Part shown: in pieces, positions 34,359-46,350 of the stretch | How the letters are laid out: each line of letters opens with the position of its first letter | Position numbering within the stretch: the stretch's first letter is position 1 | DNA from: Streptomyces sp. S4.7 | GTDB taxonomy: Bacteria > Actinomycetota > Actinomycetes > Streptomycetales > Streptomycetaceae | NCBI RefSeq assembly: GCF_010384365.1 | Contig: NZ_CP048397.1 | Location: 2,852,001-2,916,000 of the forward strand | Direction of reading: 5' to 3' | DNA length: 64,000 nucleotides | Translations under genes and position numbers: made by a program | The notes under the pieces: generated by a model | The model's input: only the letters and a program-made list of their open reading frames with translations | Database searches by the model: none | What the model was told of the DNA's origin: nothing

Positions 34359-35696
34359 CTACACGGTGTCCCGATAGGGCAGCACCGCCGACACCCGGAA
34401 GCCCCCCGCGTCCGTCTCCCCCGACACGAACACCCCGCCCAGCGCCAGCACCCGCTCCCGCATCCCCACCAGCCCGTTCCCGCCACTGGGCAGCCCGGCG
34501 TCCGCGGCGCCGTACGACGGACCGTTCTCCACCTGCATCGCGATCTCGGCCTCCCGGTGCGCCAGCCGCACCATCACCTTCGCCCCGGCCGCGTGCTTGT
34601 GCACATTCGTCAGCGCCTCCTGCACCACCCGGTACGCCGTCTGCTCGACCTCCGGGGCGTACGCGCGCGTCACCCCGTGCACCGCCAGCTCCACGACCAT
34701 CCCCGCGTCGCGCGACTGACCCACCAGCGCCTCGATGTCCTCCATACCGGGGCCGTCGTCCGCCGCGGCGGCGGCGGCCGCCGCCGCGGCGACACCCACC
34801 GAGGCCAACGGCACCGTCGAACGGTCCGCCCCCGACCCCGCGTCCGCCACCTTCCGCGCCGCCTGCTGCTCACCCGCGCGCAGCACACCCAGCATCTCCC
34901 GCAGCTCGGTGAGCGCCTGTCGCCCCATGTCCCCCACCAGCGCGGCGTTCTTCACCGCCTTCTGCGGATCCTTCAACGCCACCGCCTGCAACGCGGCGGC
35001 GTGCACCACCATCAGGCTCACCCGGTGCGCCACCACGTCGTGCATCTCACGCGCGATGCGCGTGCGCTCCTCCGTACGGGCCCACTCCGCCCGCTGCTCG
35101 GCCCGGTCGGCCAGCAGCGACAGCTCCTGCTCCAGACTGTCCGCCCGCTCCCGCAGGCTCTCCATCAGCCGGCGCCTGGCCCCCACGTAGAGACCGAGGA
35201 GCACGGGCGGCAACGACATGCTCAACGCCATGAAGACGGCGATCAGCGGGATGTACCAGCGGGCGGAGTCGATGTCCACGCCGCTGACGTCCTGCCGCGT
35301 CCGTACGAAGACGACGATGAGCGTCCCGACGAGCGACATCCCGGCAAGCGCGCCGATGATGCGGCGGGGCGCGTCGGACGCGGCGAGCGTGTACAGCCCG
35401 ACGATCGCGAGCAGCACACCCATCTCGGCCGGAGTGACGGCGACGGAGACGAGCACGACGGCCATCGGCCACCGCCGTCGCAGCAGCAGCACGGACCCGA
35501 CCAACAGGCCGAAAACGACCCCGAGGGCCATCGGCAGCCGAGCGCTGTCCGCGAACCGGATCCCCTCGAACGCACACTCCAGGGCGGACACGACGGCCAG
35601 CCCCACATCCAGCACGACGCTGCGGCGCCGCCTCCACCACCAGAAGCCGCGAGTGGTCAAGCCCTCGGCCTCCTCGCATGCCCCCGTTGTGGTCAT
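34359..35696 (-). CDS. Orphan NarL-type sensor histidine kinase
   Basis: This protein has about 445 residues. The N-terminal half holds four to six membrane helices (30-175) with no large external loop. Then come a coiled coil (RERADSLEQELSLLADRAEQ), the HisKA_3 phosphoacceptor REMHDVVAHR (His219) and an HATPase domain with N-box EALTNVHKH and G-box GGNGLVGMRERV. An odd run of ten or so Ala (VGVAAAAAAAAAADDG) interrupts the region before the ATPase domain. No response-regulator gene is adjacent, which is unusual for this family. The start is uncertain: ATG 35696 is only one base from GGGAGG, so a downstream start is possible. Confidence 0.85.
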   Translation of the reverse strand: MTTTGACEEAEGLTTRGFWWWRRRRSVVLDVGLAVVSALECAFEGIRFADSARLPMALGVVFGLLVGSVLLLRRRWPMAVVLVSVAVTPAEMGVLLAIVGLYTLAASDAPRRIIGALAGMSLVGTLIVVFVRTRQDVSGVDIDSARWYIPLIAVFMALSMSLPPVLLGLYVGARRRLMESLRERADSLEQELSLLADRAEQRAEWARTEERTRIAREMHDVVAHRVSLMVVHAAALQAVALKDPQKAVKNAALVGDMGRQALTELREMLGVLRAGEQQAARKVADAGSGADRSTVPLASVGVAAAAAAAAAADDGPGMEDIEALVGQSRDAGMVVELAVHGVTRAYAPEVEQTAYRVVQEALTNVHKHAAGAKVMVRLAHREAEIAMQVENGPSYGAADAGLPSGGNGLVGMRERVLALGGVFVSGETDAGGFRVSAVLPYRDTV

Positions 35697-35853
35697 ACCT
35701 CCCAGCCTACGGGCGGCCGCGACCCAATTTCCGGGGAGTGCCATCAGCACGCGAACGGTCCTCGGGCAAGGGGAACGACCACCGCTCACACGATCCGGCG
35801 AACCGACCACACATTCGAGCCGGACGTCCGGATTCCGGACGAGGATGTCCTGC

Positions 35854-36711
35854 ATGACAGCACTGAACGGCAAATACGAGGACTTCGAGGCACTTCGGGA
35901 GCAGGCGGTGGCACTGCGCCGGGAGGGTCTGAGCCTGCGGCAGATCCGCGACCGCCCGAAGGTGTTCAACAACGAGATCCTCAGGCGTCTGGTGCAAGGC
36001 GAGCCACCGCCGGAGTGGACGAAGCGCCCCAACGCGAAGGATGACCTACGGGCCAAGGCACGTGAGCTACGGCTCCAGGGACTCACATACGACCAGATCG
36101 AGCTGGAGCTGGGGTGCTCGAAGAGTTCGATCTCGTTATGGGTGCGGGATCTGCCGAAGCCGGAGCCTCGCTACACGAACGAGGAGCGTCGGGCCCGAAT
36201 GAACGCCGGATAGGCACGTCTCCGCGCCGCACAGGACGTGGACCGACACGAAACGAAGCGCTTGGCGCGAGAGGAGGTCGGGAAGTTGTCCGACCGGGAA
36301 CTGTTCCTGATCGGAGTGGGGCTCTACTGGGCCGAAGGAACCAAGGACAAGTCGTACAGCCGCCGGGAAGCGCTGTACTTCATCAACAGCGACCCGAACA
36401 TGATCAAGACCTACCTGCGCTGGCTCGAACTGCTGGGGGTCACGCGTGAGCGCATGCGACTGCGGGTCAGCATCCACGAGTCGGCCGACGTTCCCGCCGC
36501 CGAGGCATTTTGGGCCGATCTGGTGGGTGTGAACGTGTCCGCGTTCCAGAAGGCCACCCTCAAGAAGCACAACCCGACGACCAAGCGGAAGAACACCGCC
36601 GACACCTACAGAGGCTGCTTGATCATCTACGTGACCAAAAGCGCCGATCTATACCGTCGCATGGAGGGCGCCTGGTACGGCATAGTGTTGGGTGCCAAAA
36701 CAACGGCCTGA
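35854..36711 (+). pseudogene. HTH protein gene interrupted by an in-frame TAG
   Basis: ATG 35854 has GAGGA eight bases upstream and opens a 119-codon frame ending in TAG at 36211-36213. The same frame continues without another stop to 36711 (GTG 36238, with no ribosome site). Read through, it makes one 285-aa protein: two HTH-like repeats (LRREGLSLRQIR; LRLQGLTYDQIELELGCSKS), then a compact domain with LIGVGLYWAEGTKDK and YFINSDPNMIKTYLRWL, reminiscent of LAGLIDADG-like folds. The intact form is, as far as I recall, a single conserved actinobacterial protein. A nonsense mutation is therefore the simplest explanation, and the original codon may have been TTG or CAG. Function is unknown. Confidence 0.7.
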
Positions 36712-36737
36712 CACAATGTCCGTTAAGGCCGCAATGA

Positions 36738-36809
36738 TCCCCCGTGGTGTAATTGGCAGCACTGTGGCTTTTGGTGCCATCTGTCCAGGTTCGAGTCCTG
36801 GCGGGGGAG
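36738..36809 (+). tRNA. tRNA-Gln (anticodon TTG)
   Basis: A full cloverleaf is visible. The acceptor TCCCCCG (36738-36744) pairs with CGGGGGA (36802-36808). There is a D arm around GTGTAATTGGCAGCAC. The anticodon stem GTGGC/GCCAT encloses loop TTTTGGT, giving anticodon TTG. The T arm is CCAGG-TTCGAGT-CCTGG. The discriminator is G36809; the CCA end is not encoded. Confidence 0.95.
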
Positions 36810-36820
36810 CAAGCAAGTTC

Positions 36821-36847
36821 GGGTCCTGACCTCTCCGGTCAGGACCC
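36821..36847 (+). terminator. tRNA-Gln terminator hairpin
   Basis: GGGTCCTGACC (36821-36831) pairs with GGTCAGGACCC (36837-36847) around a TCTCC loop, just after the tRNA. CCTTCGTTTCC follows. Confidence 0.75.
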
Positions 36848-36927
36848 GCCTTCGTTTCCGCCCCGAAACCCCCCGGTATCCTGCGGATGTCACCCACACC
36901 AAGCATCCGAAGCCGAAGGGCATTCCC

Positions 36928-38376
36928 GTGAGCGCCAATCGCCCGGCCGCCGTCGTCGTCCTCGCAGCGGGTGAGGGCACCCGCATGAAGTCGAAGACAC
37001 CCAAGGTCCTGCACGAGATCTGCGGGCGATCGCTCGTCGGTCATGTCGTCTCCGCCGCGCGTGAGCTGGAGCCGGCGCATCTCGTGGTCGTCGTCGGGCA
37101 CACGCGGGAGCTGGTCGAGGGGCATCTGGCCGCCTCGTACGACGGGGTGCGGACCGCGTTCCAGGCCGAGCAGAACGGCACCGGGCACGCCGTCCGGATG
37201 GCCGTCGAGGAGCTGGGGCGGGCTCCCGACGGCACCGTCGTCGTCGTGTGCGGCGACACCCCGCTGCTCTCCGGATCCACGCTCGCCGCGCTCGCCGCGC
37301 AGCACGAGAAGGACGGCAACGCCGTCACCGTGCTGACCGCCGAGGTGCCGGACGCGACCGGTTACGGGCGGATCGTGCGGGACGAGGCAAGCGGCGCCGT
37401 CGTCGGGATCGTGGAGCACAAGGACGCGACCGACGAGCAGCGTGCGGTACGGGAGATCAACTCGGGGGTGTTCGCCTTCGACGGGCGGCTGCTCGCGGAC
37501 GCGCTCGGCAAGGTCCGTACGGACAACAGCCAGGGCGAGGAGTATCTGACCGACGTCCTCGGCATCCTGCGGTCGGCGGGGCACCGCGTCGGCGCCTCGG
37601 TGGCCGGTGATCACCGGGAGATCCTGGGCATCAACAACCGCGTACAACTGGCCGCCGCGCGCCGCCTGTTGAACGAGCGGCTGCTGGAGCGGGCGATGAC
37701 GGCCGGTGTGACCGTGGTGGATCCGGGGTCCGTGCTGATCGACGTGACGGTGACGTACGAGCCGGACTCGATCGTGCACCCGGGTACGCAGCTGCTGGGC
37801 ACGACGCATCTGTCGGAGGGCGCCGAGGTGGGTCCCAACTCGCGGCTGACGGACACCAAGGTGGGCGTGGGCGCCCGGGTGGACAACACGGTGGCCATCG
37901 ACGCGGAGGTGGGCGAGTCGGCTTCGGTGGGCCCGTTCGCGTATCTGCGTCCGGGGACCAGGCTCGGCGTGAGGTCGAAGGCCGGGACGTTCGTGGAGAT
38001 GAAGAAGGCGACGATCGGCGCCGGTTCGAAGGTGCCGCACCTGAGTTACGTGGGTGACGCGACGATCGGTGAGCAGACGAATATCGGCGCGGCGAGCGTG
38101 TTCGTGAACTACGACGGCGAATCGAAGCATCACACGACGATCGGCTCACACTGCAAGACGGGCTCGGACAACATGTTTGTGGCGCCTGTCACTGTCGGGG
38201 ACGGTGCCTACACCGCCGCCGGGTCGGTCATCACGAAGGACGTCCCCTCGGGTTCGCTGGCCGTCGCGCGGGGCCAGCAAAGGAATATCGAGGGTTGGGT
38301 GGCCCGTAAGCGGCCGGGCAGCGCGGCCGCGCAGGCCGCCGCCGCCGCGGCCGAGGAGCTCGCGGTCGAAAGCTGA
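36928..38376 (+). CDS. glmU: Bifunctional GlmU: GlcN-1-P acetyltransferase / GlcNAc-1-P uridyltransferase
   Basis: This 482-aa protein makes UDP-GlcNAc for peptidoglycan. The N-terminal pyrophosphorylase domain shows VVLAAGEGTRMKSKTPKVLH (about 9-28) and GDTPLL near 110. The C-terminal left-handed beta-helix (from about 255) has hexapeptide repeats such as VGPFAYLRPGT and GVRSKAGTFVEMKKATIGAG. HLSYVGDATIGEQTNIGAAS contains the acetyltransferase active-site region. The GTG start is placed by homology. The Ala/Glu-rich C-terminus is a normal actinobacterial extension. It is followed by prsA, the conserved pair. Confidence 0.97.
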   Translation: MSANRPAAVVVLAAGEGTRMKSKTPKVLHEICGRSLVGHVVSAARELEPAHLVVVVGHTRELVEGHLAASYDGVRTAFQAEQNGTGHAVRMAVEELGRAPDGTVVVVCGDTPLLSGSTLAALAAQHEKDGNAVTVLTAEVPDATGYGRIVRDEASGAVVGIVEHKDATDEQRAVREINSGVFAFDGRLLADALGKVRTDNSQGEEYLTDVLGILRSAGHRVGASVAGDHREILGINNRVQLAAARRLLNERLLERAMTAGVTVVDPGSVLIDVTVTYEPDSIVHPGTQLLGTTHLSEGAEVGPNSRLTDTKVGVGARVDNTVAIDAEVGESASVGPFAYLRPGTRLGVRSKAGTFVEMKKATIGAGSKVPHLSYVGDATIGEQTNIGAASVFVNYDGESKHHTTIGSHCKTGSDNMFVAPVTVGDGAYTAAGSVITKDVPSGSLAVARGQQRNIEGWVARKRPGSAAAQAAAAAAEELAVES

Positions 38377-38486
38377 CCGGAAACAGGCGCCTCGTGCAGC
38401 GCGTACCGTGATAGATGCTCACGTTCGGCTGGCTCGCAGGGACGCGCGGGTGCAGCGGCAATCAACACGTCTGAGGAGACTGTGCT

Positions 38487-39464
38487 GTGACCGGGATCAA
38501 GACGACCGGCGAGAAGAAGCTGATGCTCTTTTCCGGCCGCGCCCACCCCGAGCTGGCCGAGGCTGTCGCCCATACGCTGGGTGTCGGAATAGTGCCGACC
38601 AAGGCGTTCGATTTCGCCAACGGCGAGATCTACGTGCGCTATCAGGAGTCGGCTCGTGGTGCGGACTGTTTTCTGATCCAGAGCCACACGGCTCCGATCA
38701 ATAAATGGATCATGGAGCAGTTGATCATGATCGATGCTCTGAAGCGGGCTTCGGCCCGGAGCATCACGGTGATCGTTCCCTTCTACGGATATGCCCGGCA
38801 GGACAAGAAGCACCGTGGGCGTGAGCCGATTTCGGCCCGTCTGGTGGCGGACCTGATGAAGACCGCGGGAGCGCACCGCATTCTGACCGTGGACCTCCAC
38901 ACCGATCAGATCCAGGGTTTCTTCGACGGCCCGGTGGACCATCTGTTCGCGCTGCCGATCCTGGCGGACTACGTGGCGACGAAGGTCGACCGGTCGAAGC
39001 TGACGGTGGTCTCGCCGGACGCCGGCCGCGTTCGGGTGGCGGACCGCTGGTGCGACCGGCTGGACGCCCCGCTGGCGATCGTGCACAAGCGCCGTGACAA
39101 GGATGTCGCCAACGAGGTGACGGTCCATGAGGTCGTCGGCAATGTCGAGGGCCGGGTCTGTGTCCTGGTGGACGACATGATCGACACGGGTGGCACGATC
39201 TGCGCCGCCGCGGACGCGCTGTTCGCGCACGGCGCCGAGGACGTCATCGTGACGGCGACGCACGGTGTGCTGTCGGGTCCGGCCGGGGACCGGCTGAAGA
39301 ATTCGAAGGTCAGTGAGTTCATCTTCACGGACACGCTGCCGGATCCGGGCAATCTGGAGATGGACAAGATCACGGTGCTGTCCATCGCGCCGACGATCGC
39401 GCGCGCGGTGCGCGAGGTGTTCGAGGACGGTTCGGTGACCAGCCTCTTCGACGAGCAGGCGTAG
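38487..39464 (+). CDS. prsA: Ribose-phosphate diphosphokinase (PRPP synthetase)
   Basis: This 325-aa enzyme makes PRPP from ribose-5-phosphate and ATP. The catalytic flap (VPFYGYARQDKKHRGREPIS), the DLHTDQIQGFF divalent-metal region and the PRPP loop VLVDDMIDTGGT are intact. The GTG start has GAGGAG upstream. It lies 110 bp after glmU. Confidence 0.96.
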   Translation: MTGIKTTGEKKLMLFSGRAHPELAEAVAHTLGVGIVPTKAFDFANGEIYVRYQESARGADCFLIQSHTAPINKWIMEQLIMIDALKRASARSITVIVPFYGYARQDKKHRGREPISARLVADLMKTAGAHRILTVDLHTDQIQGFFDGPVDHLFALPILADYVATKVDRSKLTVVSPDAGRVRVADRWCDRLDAPLAIVHKRRDKDVANEVTVHEVVGNVEGRVCVLVDDMIDTGGTICAAADALFAHGAEDVIVTATHGVLSGPAGDRLKNSKVSEFIFTDTLPDPGNLEMDKITVLSIAPTIARAVREVFEDGSVTSLFDEQA

Positions 39465-39678
39465 CACGGCCCCCACGACACGGCCCCACGACCGGGCCGG
39501 CGAAGATCGATTTCTGGGGCGGCCTCCCCGCCGGGTAGACTCACGGAGTTGCTCGGCGAGGGAGGCCGCTTTCATTCGCGGCTGTCCGTTATCGACGCGC
39601 TCTTCGTAGCAGGCCTGTCGTGGCCGGGTGACCAGCGGTCCCATCGTCACCTATGTGTCATCTACGAGGAGTGCAGCC

Positions 39679-40266
39679 ATGGCTGAGGTCAAGATCAGCG
39701 CTGAGGTCCGGTCCGAGTTCGGCAAGGGCGCCGCCCGCCGTACCCGTCGTGAGAACAAGGTTCCCGCGGTCATCTACGGTCACGGCGCCGACCCCGTTCA
39801 CGTCTCCCTGCCGGGTCACGACCTGATGATGGCGCTCAAGACGGCGAACGCCCTCCTGAGCATCGACATCGAGGGCCGCAAGGAGCTCGTGATCCCCAAG
39901 GCCGTCCAGCGTGACGCGCTCAAGGGCTTCATCAAGCACGTCGACCTGCTCGCGGTGAAGCGCGGCGAGAAGGTCACGATCGAGGTCGCGGTGCACACCG
40001 AGGGCGAGCTGGCCCCGGGTCCGTTCCTGCTGGAGAACGTGCTGAGCACCCTGACCGTCGAGGCCGAGGCGACGCACATCCCCGAGTCCGTGACGGTCTC
40101 CGTCGAGGGCCTGGAGGCCGGTGCCTCCATCGTCGCGAAGGATGTCCCCCTGCCCAAGGGCACGACGCTGGTGACCGACGAGGACGCGGTCGTCATCCAG
40201 GTCCTGGCCGCGCAGGCCGAGGAGCCGGCCGAGGACGCCGCCGACGAGGCCGCCGCCGAGGTCTGA
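39679..40266 (+). CDS. rplY: 50S ribosomal protein L25/general stress protein Ctc
   Basis: This 195-aa protein has the bacterial L25 N-domain ([20 protein letters not shown], then VPAVIYGHG) and the longer CTC-type beta-rich C-domain (from about 95), ending in an Ala/Glu-rich acidic tail. It binds 5S rRNA. The start ATG 39679 has GAGGAG eight bases upstream. A leader of about 140 nt precedes it, with a TAGACT-type -10 at 39534-39539. Confidence 0.95.
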   Translation: MAEVKISAEVRSEFGKGAARRTRRENKVPAVIYGHGADPVHVSLPGHDLMMALKTANALLSIDIEGRKELVIPKAVQRDALKGFIKHVDLLAVKRGEKVTIEVAVHTEGELAPGPFLLENVLSTLTVEAEATHIPESVTVSVEGLEAGASIVAKDVPLPKGTTLVTDEDAVVIQVLAAQAEEPAEDAADEAAAEV

Positions 40267-40300
40267 GCCTCCGCAGGAACCTGAGAAACGCTTTGCCCGA

Positions 40301-40336
40301 CGGGGTGGCGGGCCGGTGCCCGCCACCCCGTTCTTC
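40301..40336 (+). terminator. Intrinsic terminator after rplY
   Basis: CGGGGTGGCGGG (40301-40312) pairs with CCCGCCACCCCG (40319-40330), followed by TTCTTCTCTTCG. It sits between rplY and pth, so read-through or a second promoter is needed for pth. Confidence 0.75.
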
Positions 40337-40363
40337 TCTTCGTCCCAAGGAGACGCAGCGCAG

Positions 40364-40960
40364 ATGACGACCGATGTCACCCCCCCGTGGCTGATCGTGG
40401 GCCTGGGCAATCCCGGCCCGGGTTACGCGGCCAACCGTCACAACGTGGGTTTCATGGTGGCCGATCTCCTCGCGGGCCGGATCGGCGGTTCGTTCAAGCG
40501 CGCGCAGAAGTCACAGGCGCAGGTCCTGGAGGGCCGGGTGGGGCCGATGGGGCCGGGCAGCCGGCGGGTGGTGCTGGCGAAGCCGCTGTCGTTCATGAAC
40601 CTGTCCGGGGGGCCGGTCGCCGGGCTGCGGGACTTCTACAAGGTGCCGACGGTCAACATCGTGGCGATCCATGACGAGTTGGACATCGACTACGGCGCTC
40701 TGCGGCTGAAGCTGGGCGGCGGGGACAACGGTCACAACGGTCTGAAGTCCATGACGAAGTCGATGGGTCCCGACTACCACCGGGTCCGCTTCGGGATCGG
40801 CCGGCCGCCGGGGCGGATGCAGGTGGCCGACTTCGTACTGAAGGACTTCTCGTCCGTGGAGCGCAAGGAGCTGGACTTCCTCGTGGACCGGGCGGCCGAC
40901 GCCGTCGAGTGTCTGGTGACGGAAGGGCTTGAACGCGCGCAGAGCGCGTACAACTCCTGA
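40364..40960 (+). CDS. pth: Peptidyl-tRNA hydrolase
   Basis: This 198-aa enzyme recycles peptidyl-tRNA. The conserved motifs are present: [21 protein letters not shown] (contains the catalytic His and Asn), [20 protein letters not shown] and [11 protein letters not shown], then [20 protein letters not shown] 40364 with AAGGAG at 40347-40352 was chosen over an upstream start inside the terminator. The rplY-pth order is standard in actinobacteria. Confidence 0.96.
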   Translation: MTTDVTPPWLIVGLGNPGPGYAANRHNVGFMVADLLAGRIGGSFKRAQKSQAQVLEGRVGPMGPGSRRVVLAKPLSFMNLSGGPVAGLRDFYKVPTVNIVAIHDELDIDYGALRLKLGGGDNGHNGLKSMTKSMGPDYHRVRFGIGRPPGRMQVADFVLKDFSSVERKELDFLVDRAADAVECLVTEGLERAQSAYNS

Positions 40961-41025
40961 CAACAACGGCCATTTGTCGGCCACAAGTTGACCGACCGCG
41001 TCCGGATGGCCAAGGATCGCGGTCC

Positions 41026-41496
41026 ATGAAGCCGAGCTCCTCCCAACTCGCCCTGTCGGTGGGCCGCCGCGTCGCGATGGCGTGCGTCGCCGGGCTGTTG
41101 CTCGTCGCGGGTTTCTGGACGTCCTGGGACACGGCGCAGCATGTGCTGCTCTCCAAGGGCCGCGAGCACGGCACGCTGTCGGTGACCGAGTGCGGCGATA
41201 CGACCTGTACGGGGACCTACGACCCCGAGGGGCCGCCGCCACCGCGGGCGGGCGCGCCCATCGAGCGGTCGGTGGCGGTGAAGAAGGGCCGGGAGTACGA
41301 GGTGGTGCTGAGGCCCGGCACCGAGGAGCTGCTCCGCGCGGGCTCGTCCGGCGTACTGCTGGCGTGGGTGCCGCTGGGCGGCGCGCTGCTGCTGGCGGCG
41401 CCGGTGGTCGGCGGCGGGATGCGGCTGACGCGTACGGCGTGGGGTACGGCGCTGGCGGGTGCGCTGCTGCTTGCGGCGGCGTTCTTCGCGCTCTGA
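41026..41496 (+). CDS. Small membrane protein of unknown function
   Basis: This 156-aa protein has an N-terminal membrane helix (VAMACVAGLLLVAGFW, about 17-32). An external region of about 75 residues follows with a Cys pair (TECGDTTCTGTY) and a PPPPRAG stretch, then two C-terminal helices (GVLLAWVPLGGALLLAAPVV and GTALAGALLLAAAFFAL). The two Cys may form a disulfide outside. I do not recognise the family. Confidence 0.75.
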   Translation: MKPSSSQLALSVGRRVAMACVAGLLLVAGFWTSWDTAQHVLLSKGREHGTLSVTECGDTTCTGTYDPEGPPPPRAGAPIERSVAVKKGREYEVVLRPGTEELLRAGSSGVLLAWVPLGGALLLAAPVVGGGMRLTRTAWGTALAGALLLAAAFFAL

Positions 41497-41503
41497 CACC
41501 CGC

Positions 41504-41542
41504 CCCGGGCGCCGGAGGGGTCGAGCCCGTCCGGCGCCCGGG
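41504..41542. terminator. Bidirectional terminator between the membrane protein and ppc
   Basis: CCCGGGCGCCGGA (41504-41516) pairs with TCCGGCGCCCGGG (41530-41542), a perfect 13-bp stem between convergent genes. Confidence 0.75.
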
Positions 41543-41554
41543 TCCCTCACCTGC

Positions 41555-44332
<2,778 letters not shown>

Positions 44333-44485
44333 AGGTGCGGCTCCTTGCAGTGTTTGAGCACGTCGGGAGGAGAAGGTTCTGGAGAGATTGTTCGACCGGA
44401 CCGCGCTGTCCGACGTCACAAGGATAGGTGTCCTTTGCGCGTCGTTATCCACAGGCCCCTTGTCGCGTGCCTCTTCGCTGCCATA

Positions 44486-44503
44486 CTTACGTTGCCGTAG
44501 GTT
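44486..44503. promoter_or_regulatory. Candidate TetR operator upstream of the desaturase gene
   Basis: ACTTACG TTGC CGTAGGT (44486-44503) is an imperfect inverted repeat with one mismatch, extended by GTTACG. It lies 55 bp before the desaturase start. The desaturase is co-transcribed with a TetR gene, so this is the likely autoregulatory operator. The remaining 44333-44557 region also carries the ppc promoter. Confidence 0.45.
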
Positions 44504-44557
44504 ACGCGCCCGTAGACGGGCAGAATGCCGCATTCCACACCTCCAGGGGACACACCC

Positions 44558-45568
44558 ATGTCGACAAGCCCTGACGTTCTCGGCGACTCCTCACAGGCTC
44601 AGCCTGCGCCGGACGGTTCCTCCGCTCCCCCCACTCCGCCCGCTCCCTCTGCCACGCTCGGCGGGGAGAACAAGCGTTCGCTGGAGCAGATCACGCTGCT
44701 CCTCTTCATCGTCGTGCCCTTCATCGCCCTGCTCGGCGCCGTTCCGCTGGTCTGGGGCTGGGGGGTGAGCTGGCTCGATCTGGGTCTGCTCGTGGCGATG
44801 TACTTCATCGGCTGCCATGGCATCACGGTCGGCTTCCACCGGTACTTCACGCACGGCTCGTTCAAGGCGAAGCGCCCGCTGCGGATCGCGCTGGCCGTGG
44901 CGGGGTCGATGGCCGTGGAGGGTCCGGTGGTCCGCTGGGTCGCCGATCACCGCAAGCACCACAAGTTCTCGGACGCGGAGGGCGACCCGCACTCGCCGTG
45001 GCGGTTCGGCGAGACGCTGCCCGCGCTGATGAAGGGCCTGTGGTGGGCGCACATCGGCTGGCTCTTCGACGAGGAGCAGACGCCTCAGCAGAAGTACGCG
45101 CCGGATCTGATCAGGGATCCGGCGATCCGGCGGGTCTCGCGGCAGTTCCTGCTGTGGGCGTTCGTGTCGCTGGCGATCCCGCCGCTGGTCGGCGGGCTGG
45201 TGACGATGTCGTGGTGGGGCGCGTTCACGGCGTTCTTCTGGGGCTCGCTCGTGCGGGTGGCGCTGCTGCACCACGTCACGTGGTCGATCAACTCGATCTG
45301 TCACGCGGTGGGCAAGCGGCCGTTCAGATCGCGTGACCGGTCAGGCAATGTGTGGTGGCTGGCGGTCTTGTCCTGTGGCGAGTCATGGCACAACCTGCAC
45401 CATGCGGACCCGACGAGCGCCCGGCACGGTGTGCTGCGAGGTCAGATCGACTCCAGCGCCCGGCTGATCCGGTGGTTCGAGGCGTTCGGCTGGGCGCACA
45501 GCGTGCGCTGGCCCGACGCCGGCCGGCTGGAAGCCCGGCGGAAAATTGACCATCCCAACGCGGCATGA
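44558..45568 (+). CDS. Membrane fatty acid (delta-9 type) desaturase
   Basis: This 336-aa integral-membrane di-iron desaturase has the three histidine boxes HRYFTH, HRKHH and HNLHH in the right order. Two pairs of hydrophobic segments surround them ([50 protein letters not shown]). The start ATG 44558 follows AGGGGA with seven-base spacing. The stop overlaps the TetR start (ATGA), so the two are one operon. It probably introduces a double bond into acyl chains to tune membrane fluidity. Confidence 0.93.
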   Translation: MSTSPDVLGDSSQAQPAPDGSSAPPTPPAPSATLGGENKRSLEQITLLLFIVVPFIALLGAVPLVWGWGVSWLDLGLLVAMYFIGCHGITVGFHRYFTHGSFKAKRPLRIALAVAGSMAVEGPVVRWVADHRKHHKFSDAEGDPHSPWRFGETLPALMKGLWWAHIGWLFDEEQTPQQKYAPDLIRDPAIRRVSRQFLLWAFVSLAIPPLVGGLVTMSWWGAFTAFFWGSLVRVALLHHVTWSINSICHAVGKRPFRSRDRSGNVWWLAVLSCGESWHNLHHADPTSARHGVLRGQIDSSARLIRWFEAFGWAHSVRWPDAGRLEARRKIDHPNAA

Positions 45569-46260
45569 TTGGCAACGTGGCGATCGACGGCGGTAAGAGC
45601 GACACCGAAAAGAGCCGGACCCCGAGCGCGCCCGTCCGGCGCTCCCGCCGGGTGCGGATGACCGGTAAGGAGCGTCGCGAGCAACTGCTGGACATCGGCC
45701 GCACCCTGTTCGCCGAGAAGGGCTACGAGGGCACGTCGGTGGAGGAGATCGCGTCGAAGGCGGGCGTCTCCAAGCCGGTGGTGTACGAGCACTTCGGCGG
45801 CAAGGAGGGCCTGTACGCGGTCGTGGTCGACCGCGAGATGCGCCAGCTGCTCGACATGGTGACGAGTTCTCTTACGGCGGGCCATCCGCGAGAGCTGTGC
45901 GAGCAGGCGGCGTTCGCGCTCCTCGACTACATCGAGGAGTACACGGACGGTTTCCGCATCCTGGTCCGCGATTCGCCGGTGGCGCAGTCGACGGGCACGT
46001 TCGCCTCGCTGATCAGCGACATCGCCACGCAGGTCGAGGACATCCTCGGCATGGAGTTCAAGGCACGCGGCTTCGACCCGAAGCTGGCCCCGCTGTACGC
46101 GCACGCCCTGGTGGGCATGGTGGCGCTGACGGGCCAGTGGTGGGTGGACACCCGCCGCCCGAAGAAGAACGAGGTGGCGGCGCACCTGGTGAACCTGGCG
46201 TGGCACGGGCTGGGCAATCTGGAGGCGAAGCCACGGCTGATAGGGCACCGAAAGGTGTGA
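45565..46260 (+). CDS. TetR-family regulator of the desaturase operon
   Basis: This 231-aa protein has an N-terminal TetR HTH (REQLLDIGRTLFAEKGYEGT, then EEIASKAGVSKPVVYEHFGG) at about residues 38-85. The helical ligand domain to the end contains GTFASLISDIATQVEDILG. It is translationally coupled to the desaturase. The pattern matches TetR repressors that sense acyl-CoA or fatty acids and control their own desaturase; the ligand is inferred from context only. Confidence 0.9.
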   Translation: MIGNVAIDGGKSDTEKSRTPSAPVRRSRRVRMTGKERREQLLDIGRTLFAEKGYEGTSVEEIASKAGVSKPVVYEHFGGKEGLYAVVVDREMRQLLDMVTSSLTAGHPRELCEQAAFALLDYIEEYTDGFRILVRDSPVAQSTGTFASLISDIATQVEDILGMEFKARGFDPKLAPLYAHALVGMVALTGQWWVDTRRPKKNEVAAHLVNLAWHGLGNLEAKPRLIGHRKV

Positions 46261-46269
46261 GGGCGAGCC

Positions 46270-46315
46270 GGGACCCGGCCACCGGGGCGCCGAGGCGTTC
46301 CGGTGGTCGGGTCCC
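46270..46315. terminator. Bidirectional terminator
   Basis: GGGACCCGGCCACCGG (46270-46285) pairs with CCGGTGGTCGGGTCCC (46300-46315), with a single G-T pair, between the convergent TetR and methyltransferase genes. Confidence 0.75.
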
Positions 46316-46350
46316 TCAGGTCGTCGTCGAGTCGTCGACGCCCGCGATCA

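Noticed and set aside
36238..36711. Independent gene starting at GTG 36238
   Set aside because: No ribosome site, and it is exactly in frame with the upstream half across the TAG; treated as one broken gene.
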